DNA of 19,351 bases. Source: Candidatus Bathyarchaeota archaeon (GTDB taxonomy: Archaea; Thermoproteota; Bathyarchaeia; 40CM-2-53-6). A model generated the notes under the pieces. The model worked only from the letters and a program-made list of their open reading frames with translations. It ran no database searches and was not told the origin of the DNA. Location of the stretch: contig VBBG01000104.1 in NCBI GenBank assembly GCA_005882905.1, positions 1 to 19,351 on the forward strand. Reading direction: 5' to 3'. The position numbers and the translations under genes were made by a program. Position 1 is the first letter of the stretch, and each line of letters begins with the position of its first letter. Of the stretch, positions 13,952 through 19,351 are shown one piece after another.

Positions 13952-14695
13952 ATGGTAGGAAAGGTGGAGGGTGCTCTAGTCGACGGAATACGGGAGAAGG
14001 GCTGCATACACCTCGCGCTCATAGACCCGGAGAAATTCTCCAATAATCTGGCCGATATCGTCGCTGACCTAGAGAGTCACGGCACGCTTGCCATAATGAT
14101 CGGGGGATCGACCCTAAAGTCTTCTGCCCAACTTGACAAGACAGTCAAGACAATACGAGACTCCTGCTCCCTTCCCACCATTCTCTTTCCCAACGGGCCC
14201 GTGGGGATCAGCAGATTCGCTCACGCTATCTTCTTCATGTCCCTCCTGAACTCGTCAAGCACTCGGTACCTGATCGAGTCTCAAGTTGTGGGCGCTTCGG
14301 TGGTGAGAAGGTTCAACCTTGAACCAATACCTCTCGGCTACATGATTGTGGGACAGTCGGAGACTGCTGTGAGTAAGGTTGGGGTGGCTAAGCCGGTGCC
14401 CTTTTCGAAGGTCGATCTCGCGACAGACTATGCTCTAGCCGCTCAATACTTGGGAATGCGTTTCGTCTACTTGGAGGCTGGGAGTGGTGCCGAGCGGATG
14501 GTAGACCCTCGTATGGTCAGTCGGGTCAGCGAGACCGTCGACGTCCCGGTCATAGTTGGAGGAGGAATCCGGACCCCTGATCAGGCAGAACGGCTTGCAC
14601 GGGCGGGCGCCTCTGCGATTGTGACTGGAACCGTATTGGAGCAGGAGGGGCCGGGACGGGTCAAGCAGATTCTCGCCGCGTTAAAGCGTGCCTAG
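13952..14695 (+). CDS. Geranylgeranylglyceryl phosphate synthase
   Basis: GGGPS joins geranylgeranyl diphosphate to sn-glycerol-1-phosphate, the first ether bond of archaeal lipids. It is a TIM barrel with CIHLALIDPEKF (18-29), MIGGST (49-54), ILFPNGPVGIS (77-87), FFMSLLNSSSTRYLIESQVV (94-113), the substrate loop YLEAGSGAERMV (173-184), VIVGGGIRTPDQA (200-212) and VTGTVLE (224-230) for phosphate binding. The usual ILFPGS motif is here LFPNGP. Length (247 aa) is normal; the sequence pattern fits group II. The ATG at 13952 follows the reductase by 12 nt, and the next gene overlaps its end by 8 nt. Confidence 0.94.
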   Translation: MVGKVEGALVDGIREKGCIHLALIDPEKFSNNLADIVADLESHGTLAIMIGGSTLKSSAQLDKTVKTIRDSCSLPTILFPNGPVGISRFAHAIFFMSLLNSSSTRYLIESQVVGASVVRRFNLEPIPLGYMIVGQSETAVSKVGVAKPVPFSKVDLATDYALAAQYLGMRFVYLEAGSGAERMVDPRMVSRVSETVDVPVIVGGGIRTPDQAERLARAGASAIVTGTVLEQEGPGRVKQILAALKRA

Positions 14696-15416
14696 CCCGA
14701 TGCCGAGTGCTCGGAAGACTGGTGTGGGCGGGACAGTTGACGCCTTCAACTTCATCAGACGCGTAGCCTTCCCCTCGACTCCCGTTGTCGTATCGATCTT
14801 CGCCGCGATAGCTATCGCATCTGCAGGTGTTTCTTTGCTTGTCGCGGGCGAAAACCTCGTCCAGACGTTGGTCTTTGCCAGTGCCGTCTTCTTGTTGCCG
14901 GGCCTGGCAGGCGAACTTGTAAACTCGGCCTTACTTCTTCGGAAGGATAGGATCCTGGATTTCAGGCGTCTGATGGGGGTCGAGGTGATCTCCATACTGC
15001 CAATGGGGGCAGTTCTCCTACTATTCTCGATCATCGGCGTTCTCCTCGGCGCCACGCGTTTGTGGGAGGACGGGTTCCTGATCGGTTTGGCGGTGTCACT
15101 CCCGGTCCGTTTCCTGACGCCCATGGCGATGTCCTCGATGAGTTCGTGGAGAAAACTCTCGGCAGGTATGCCGACTGCTCTGCTCACAACGATCATGTTT
15201 CTGATCCTTTCTCAATTTCTATCCTCCGGGTCAAGCCCAACAGTGATCCAAGTTGGTGTACTGGTCGCCTCCGGCCTAGTCCTCTCGGCAGCAGGCGTCT
15301 CTCTCATAATCAGAAGGGTCGAGACTGAGGGTGGTGCTGAGATTCATCACTCTCCTATGGGTCTATTAGACTCTTGTCTCTCTCAACCGAGGGGTCGATT
15401 GAGACGAAGATTCTGA
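14688..15416 (+). CDS. DUF2070 family membrane protein, N-terminal part (frame 1)
   Basis: DUF2070 (COG3356) proteins are archaeal membrane proteins of about 600 aa with an N-terminal multi-helix region and a soluble C-terminal region; their function is unknown. This frame holds the membrane half, with about six helices, among them PVVVSIFAAIAIASAGVSLL, TLVFASAVFLLPGLAGELV, ISILPMGAVLLLFSIIGVLL and TALLTTIMFLILSQFL. After MGLLDS (about 15375) it becomes unlike the family and stops at 15416, while the C-terminal half continues in another frame. A single lost base near 15365-15375 explains this best. The start is GTG 14688, overlapping the GGGPS stop by 8 nt, or ATG 14700. Confidence 0.8.
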   Translation: MPSPMPSARKTGVGGTVDAFNFIRRVAFPSTPVVVSIFAAIAIASAGVSLLVAGENLVQTLVFASAVFLLPGLAGELVNSALLLRKDRILDFRRLMGVEVISILPMGAVLLLFSIIGVLLGATRLWEDGFLIGLAVSLPVRFLTPMAMSSMSSWRKLSAGMPTALLTTIMFLILSQFLSSGSSPTVIQVGVLVASGLVLSAAGVSLIIRRVETEGGAEIHHSPMGLLDSCLSQPRGRLRRRF

Positions 15417-16477
15417 GCTTCTCTGGAAGGGACTCGGGGCCGATAGCGTCGTTGGTCGTGTCCAATTTTCATCCTGGACCGTATCGGGACATGGGGAGCG
15501 GGGGTCTGCCTTCCGAGCTGAAACAGTCGCTCGAAGAAACACAGCGTGGTGTCGTCCAGGTGCCGCATGGCATCTCGAGCCATAAGTTGAACATAGTCTC
15601 TCACCGGGACATTGATAGACTTCTTTCAGCCGCCAGGGAGAACTACCCCTCGGAGCATTTGATACGCAAAGCCTCTTCCATGATTCGAGGGAGAGAGGGA
15701 GAGGCTATCGTTTCGGGCCAGGCCTTTGGAAACGTGGCGTTGCTGACGATTACGCTGGCTCCTGAGGAGATGGAGGATCTGCCGACGGTGGTATCCGGGG
15801 AAATAGAGAAGGAAGCGTCGACGCGAGGCTTTGAGGTGCTGGTCATCGATGCCCATAACAGCCTCGTAGGTCAACCTTCTATAACACCCCTCCAGGCAGA
15901 GCGAATTATCACGGCCGCGGTCAGAGTGCTTGACAGGTTGAAGGCTCTGTCACAGGATCCTTTCAAAGTTGGATCCGCATATGATGCCCTGGATAGCTAC
16001 GGGCTCAAAGATGGAATAGGTCCGGGCGGCCTGTCCGTGCTGGTCTTGAAGACTGAAAGCGACACCGTATCGTACATCACTATCGACGGAAACAATATGC
16101 AGCAAGGTCTTCGGGACAGGATAGTTCAATCGGTCAAGGACATAGGAGTCAGCGATGCCGAGGTCATGACGACTGACACTCACCTTGTTACGGGTCTTGT
16201 AAGATCGCCGTTGGGATACTATCCGGTGGGAGCGGCCTTACCGACCGCATCGTTTGTCACACAGATCACGCAGACGGTTCAGAAGGCCGTGGCGAATCTA
16301 GAAGAATCGTCGGCGGGAGTTTCCAAATTCTCTCTACAGATGCAAGTGTTGGGCTCGGAGACTTTCCAGTCGATAACCAGCTTCATAGGACGGGTCGCCC
16401 GGCAGATAGGCAGATCATTCCTTTGGATTGAAAGCGGCTCGTTTCTGCTCGCCGTCGTAATTCTCTTTGTGGTGTGA
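15374..16477 (+). CDS. DUF2070 family protein, C-terminal part (frame 2)
   Basis: This is the soluble part of DUF2070: SLVVSNFHPGPYRDMGSGGL, VQVPHGISSHKLNIVS, EVLVIDAHNSLVG, GIGPGGLSVLVLKTESDTV and DTHLVTGLV. It ends in a last membrane helix (SFLLAVVILFVV). Conserved His residues in HPGPY, PHGISSH, DAHNS and DTH suggest a metal site, though no activity is known for the family. The frame is open from 15341 with TTG 15374 as the first start. No Shine-Dalgarno is evident. The frames differ by -1, so it may be one gene broken by a one-base loss, or two coupled genes with a 43-nt overlap. It ends just before the egsA start. Confidence 0.8.
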   Translation: MSLSTEGSIETKILSFSGRDSGPIASLVVSNFHPGPYRDMGSGGLPSELKQSLEETQRGVVQVPHGISSHKLNIVSHRDIDRLLSAARENYPSEHLIRKASSMIRGREGEAIVSGQAFGNVALLTITLAPEEMEDLPTVVSGEIEKEASTRGFEVLVIDAHNSLVGQPSITPLQAERIITAAVRVLDRLKALSQDPFKVGSAYDALDSYGLKDGIGPGGLSVLVLKTESDTVSYITIDGNNMQQGLRDRIVQSVKDIGVSDAEVMTTDTHLVTGLVRSPLGYYPVGAALPTASFVTQITQTVQKAVANLEESSAGVSKFSLQMQVLGSETFQSITSFIGRVARQIGRSFLWIESGSFLLAVVILFVV

Positions 16478-16511
16478 TCGGAGACTGGAATCTGAAGAAT
16501 CGCTCCACTAC

Positions 16512-17455
16512 ATGCAACTTCCGAGAGAGGTCATCGTAGGCGTCAACATTCTCGACAGAGTAGGTGAGATCTGCACCAAGCTAGGGTTTCACGGCACGGC
16601 CCTGGTGGTATCGGGACCCGTAACCTATCCTCTCGCGGGGGTTGGAGTCGCCAAGTCTGCTGCGAAGGCTGGGCTTCGTGTCGACCATATAATAGTCAAG
16701 GAATCGACGGAGGCCGTTCTGAACCAGATCATAGAGACGATCAAGAAGACTAGGCCCTCCATCGTGCTGGCGGTCGGGGGCGGGAAGGATATCGATCTGG
16801 GCAAGCTTGCCTCTGCGAAAGCGTCGGTTCCTTTCATGAGTATTCCAACGGCCGCGAGCCACGATGGAATCGCTAGCCCTTATGCTTCCATTAAGGGTGG
16901 TCCCAAGCCCTACTCGATCCGGGCGCAGGCGCCGATTGCAATCATCGGCGATATTGGTGTGATATCGGATTCGCCCTATGATCTCTTGGCTGCTGGGTGT
17001 GGGGATATTGTGGCCAAGTTTAGCGCTGTGAAGGATTGGCAGCTTGCTCACAAGCTGAAGAACGAGTACTATGGGGATCATGCGGCGGAGCTGGCGTTGA
17101 TGAGCGCGGAGCTGGTTACGCGGAATGTGAAGGAGATTGTCCAGCGTCGCAAGGAGGGCATCCGGACGGTGGTCGAGGCACTGATCAGCTGCGGGGTCGC
17201 GATGAGCATTGCAGTGTCGGGGCGATAATGTGCGCCTATCTTCACGGGTCCAACTGGGAATCGATCAAGGAGTTTCTCCAGGAGATTGGCGCGCCTTCGA
17301 CTGCTAAGGAGTTGAAGGTGTCGCCGGAGCAGGTGGTCAAGGCGTTAACGATGGCTCATAGTCTGAGGCCGGAGAGGTATACTATCCTTGGCGAGACTGG
17401 CGTTACAGAGGGGGCGGCGGAGAAGGTTGCCCGGGCGACTGGGGTCATAGGATAG
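16512..17455 (+). pseudogene. egsA: sn-glycerol-1-phosphate dehydrogenase, interrupted by an internal deletion
   Basis: EgsA reduces dihydroxyacetone phosphate to sn-glycerol-1-phosphate, which sets the archaeal lipid backbone. The first frame (to TAA 17226-17228) reads LPREVIVGVNILDRVGEIC, VLAVGGGKDIDLGKLAS, SIPTAASHDGIASPYASIKG, AAGCGDIVAKFSAVKDW and ISCGVAMSIA. The next frame continues with VGAIMCAYLHGSNWESIKEF, APSTAKELKV and AHSLRPERYTILG to TAG 17453-17455. Between MSIA and VGAIM the family has about 32 residues, including SEHLFSH and HGEQ, whose His residues bind the catalytic zinc. Only the Asp ligand (GCGD) remains. About 95 nt appear lost at about 17212, with a frame change, so no active enzyme is encoded as written. 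Start ATG 16512 fits the family; GTG 16467 is in frame but overlaps DUF2070. As read, the C-terminal piece could start at ATG 17228, overlapping the stop. Confidence 0.88.
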
Positions 17456-17461
17456 TCCGCG

Positions 17462-18427
17462 TTGAAGTGTAGCGCGCGTGCCTACGCGATTCAGGGACTG
17501 GTCAAGTATCACGGCCTGAGGAACGCGAAGCTCCGGATTCCATTCCATGACAGTATCTCTGTCTGCATGAAGTCGCTTGACACTGTTACGACGGTTGAGA
17601 CCGGTGACAGCCTCCATAGGGACAGAATTCGAATCAACGGGATTGTTCCGACATCAGGAGAAGAGGCGAGGGCCCGCATGGTCATCGACAAGCTCAGAGA
17701 GCTCGCAGGCGAGAAGACTCGGGTAAGAGTCGAGTCGAGGAATGCGAATGTCAAAGGGAAGGGTCTGGGCTTCTCAGCGTCTGGTTTCGCGGCTCTGGGC
17801 CTCGCAGCGTCAAAGGCTCTGGGGCTCAGTCTTGAGCCCCGGGAACTGTCCGAGGTCGTAAGGCTCGGAGCCGGGTCTGCTGCGCGGAGTCTAGTAGGCG
17901 GGTTCTCCATATGGTACGCGAACCGGAAGGGCCGATCGTATGCGGAGCAGCTTGCGTCTGCGAGTTCTATCGGGTTGAGGACGCTGATTGTTCCTATTCC
18001 ATCCTCAATAAAGACTGACAAGGCCCACGCAGACGTTTTGACGTCTCCGTTCTTCAGGGCGAGGCTGGCGTATCTCAGAGGGGTTCTTCAGAGGATGAGG
18101 CGTGCGATAGGGAGGAAGGATGTCTCGGAGATCTGTAGACTAGCCGAGGTGGACACGCTGAACTTGCATGCTATCACGATGACTGGCAGGCTGGAAACGA
18201 TTCTTGTCAGCCCTTTATCTGTCAGGATCATGGATGAGGTTCGGAGGCTCCGGGAAGAGGAAGGGGTCCCGGTCTGGTACTCTCTCGATACCGGACCCTC
18301 AGTATTCGTCAACACTACGCCTAGGGCGGCCTCGAAGGTTGCTAGGCGAATCAGGACCCTAGCTGGCAATGTCCTATCGTCTGACCCCGCGGGTCCAGCT
18401 GAGATCATCTCCCGCCACCTTTTCTAA
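17462..18427 (+). CDS. Mevalonate-pathway decarboxylase (diphosphomevalonate decarboxylase family)
   Basis: This GHMP-superfamily protein belongs to the decarboxylases that make isopentenyl (di)phosphate. It begins ARAYAIQGLVKYHGLRNAKL (5-24), then PFHDSISVCMKSLDTVTTV (27-45), the phosphate loop GLGFSASGFAALGLAAS (101-117), LGAGSAARSLVGGFSIW (135-151) and WYSLDTGPSVFV (272-283). D276 in the last corresponds to the catalytic Asp of the family. The classical KYWGKR is here KYHGLR, so the true substrate could be mevalonate diphosphate, 5-phosphate or 3,5-bisphosphate, which differ between archaeal pathway versions. It is 321 aa and seems complete. The TTG start lies 6 nt after the egsA stop, consistent with the last gene of the lipid operon. 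Confidence 0.88.
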   Translation: MKCSARAYAIQGLVKYHGLRNAKLRIPFHDSISVCMKSLDTVTTVETGDSLHRDRIRINGIVPTSGEEARARMVIDKLRELAGEKTRVRVESRNANVKGKGLGFSASGFAALGLAASKALGLSLEPRELSEVVRLGAGSAARSLVGGFSIWYANRKGRSYAEQLASASSIGLRTLIVPIPSSIKTDKAHADVLTSPFFRARLAYLRGVLQRMRRAIGRKDVSEICRLAEVDTLNLHAITMTGRLETILVSPLSVRIMDEVRRLREEEGVPVWYSLDTGPSVFVNTTPRAASKVARRIRTLAGNVLSSDPAGPAEIISRHLF

Positions 18428-18484
18428 AGCATTCAGCGTGTACCGGGGCGAACCACCTCGACTCGTGGTCGCTATGGCGGCGGA

Positions 18485-18494
18485 AGATATTACT
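18485..18494 (+). promoter_or_regulatory. TATA-like box for the alcohol dehydrogenase
   Basis: GATATTACTA is centred about 30 nt before ATG 18519, fitting a leaderless transcript separate from the lipid operon. It also supports that ATG over the later in-frame ones at 18546 and 18552. Confidence 0.4.
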
Positions 18495-18518
18495 AGGCTG
18501 ACCATTCTCAGTTTGTCC

Positions 18519-19351
18519 ATGTCAACGACTGTTTCTCCCTTGTCTATGTCGATGGAGATTCCTGCATACGGCGCCACGGCGGCCAAAGCACCGCTTGAAC
18601 CTCTCAAGATCGAGCGCCGCAAGCCGGGGCCACATGATGTCGAGATCGAGATTCTCTACTGTGGCATCTGCCATAGCGACGTGCACAAGGTGAACGATGA
18701 CTGGGGCGGGACCCACTTTCCGGTCGTGCCAGGGCATGAGATTGTTGGCCGGGTCGCATCACGTGGGACAAGAGCTACGCGCTTCCGGGACGGCGAGTTG
18801 GTCGGGGTGGGCTGCCTCGTCGATTCGTGCCGCGTCTGCCCTGAGTGCCGGGCGGGCCACGAGATGTTCTGTGAGAAGGGTGTGACGTTCACGTTTGACA
18901 GCTTCGACCAGAACACGAAGACGTGGACCTACGGAGGCTACTCTGCAGACATTGTTGTTGATGAGCGTTATGTGCTGCGTGTCCCGGAAGTGCTGGACCC
19001 TGCTAAGGCTGCTCCGTTGATGTGCGCTGGCATAACCACATATTCGCCTCTTCGCCAGTTCGGGTGCAAGCCAGGCGACCAGGTCGCCGTCGTCGGTTTG
19101 GGCGGTCTGGGCCACATGGCGGTGAAGCTGGCGGCTTCGATGGGTGCGGATGTAACGGTTCTCAGCACGTCTCGCGACAAGGAGAAAGACGCGTCACGGC
19201 TGGGTGCGAAACATTTCGTGGCCACGAAGGAGCCCGGGGCTCTGGAGGTGGTTCAAGGCAGGTTCAGCCTCATCATGGACACGGTGAGCGCGCCGCACGA
19301 CCTGAACACACGGCTGACTCTATTGCGGAATTTCGGCACCATGGTCTTGGT
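18519..19351 (+). CDS. Zinc-dependent alcohol dehydrogenase, 3' end outside the window
   Basis: The frame is open to the window edge (277 codons). It is a medium-chain, NAD(P)-dependent dehydrogenase of the cinnamyl-alcohol/YahK type. Catalytic zinc ligands are C48 (YCGICHSDVH), H73-E74 (PGHEIVG) and C169 (MCAGITTYSPLRQ). Structural zinc ligands are C104, C107, C110 and C118 (DSCRVCPECRAGHEMFCEK). The cofactor site is VAVVGLGGLGHMAVKLAASM with GLGGLG at 193-198. WTYGGYSADIVVDERYV is also typical of the group. Full members are about 345 aa, so about 70 residues are missing. Close resemblance to bacterial enzymes makes transfer possible but unproved. Substrate is not predictable; it has its own TATA-like box. 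Confidence 0.93.
   Translation, partial: MSTTVSPLSMSMEIPAYGATAAKAPLEPLKIERRKPGPHDVEIEILYCGICHSDVHKVNDDWGGTHFPVVPGHEIVGRVASRGTRATRFRDGELVGVGCLVDSCRVCPECRAGHEMFCEKGVTFTFDSFDQNTKTWTYGGYSADIVVDERYVLRVPEVLDPAKAAPLMCAGITTYSPLRQFGCKPGDQVAVVGLGGLGHMAVKLAASMGADVTVLSTSRDKEKDASRLGAKHFVATKEPGALEVVQGRFSLIMDTVSAPHDLNTRLTLLRNFGTMVL

Noticed and set aside
1..19351. CRISPR arrays, insertion sequences, integrase or phage genes, replication origins.
   Set aside because: No regularly spaced repeats, transposase motifs, att-like duplications or origin-type repeat clusters were seen.

Overview
The window is archaeal chromosome. It carries a gene for diphthine synthase, a coenzyme F420 ligase (CofE), a Trm5-type tRNA methyltransferase, a TtuA/Ncs6-type tRNA thiolase, a single-TRAM-domain protein, a tRNA with several introns, and most of an isoprenoid glycerol-1-phosphate ether-lipid pathway. 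Many start codons are TTG or GTG, and several starts lie about 27-36 nt downstream of TATA-like boxes, as expected for leaderless or short-leader archaeal transcripts. The gene set points to a TACK-lineage archaeon, perhaps Nitrososphaerota/Thaumarchaeota or Bathyarchaeia. That placement is inference; no rRNA is present to fix it.

Layout. From 1 to 4529 genes run leftward: an unrecognised 145-aa protein, a gap with a PIN-like remnant, a zinc-ribbon protein, DUF357 coupled to diphthine synthase, and a 662-aa protein with an Ig-like ectodomain, one membrane segment and a cytoplasmic KaiC/RecA ATPase. At 4732-4885 lies a tRNA-Lys(CUU) that reads correctly only if three introns are removed. From 4910 to 7391 genes run rightward: a small zinc-binding protein, a frameshifted DUF1684 gene, a short HEAT protein with two deoxyhypusine-hydroxylase-like HE motifs, and Trm5, whose 3' end runs into the convergent DUF371 gene. 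A damaged pcm gene follows. Then leftward come cofE and a site-2 protease coupled to a TtuA-family thiolase. A TRAM gene runs rightward with a long leader.

From 12038 to 18427 there is a tightly spaced rightward cluster: an orphan membrane protein, geranylgeranyl reductase, GGGP synthase, a DUF2070 protein (read in two frames), glycerol-1-phosphate dehydrogenase (interrupted) and a mevalonate-pathway decarboxylase. Together these supply isoprenoid precursor, build the sn-glycerol-1-phosphate backbone, make the first ether bond and saturate the chains, so this is an archaeal membrane-lipid operon. A zinc alcohol dehydrogenase with its own TATA box begins at 18519 and runs off the window.

The most notable points are the three-intron tRNA-Lys, the ectodomain-TM-KaiC fusion and the half-size DOHH-like protein. 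Five rightward genes (DUF1684, trm5, pcm, DUF2070, egsA) are frameshifted or have lost conserved segments, while the leftward genes look intact. Because egsA should be essential, consensus or assembly error must be excluded before these are called pseudogenes.
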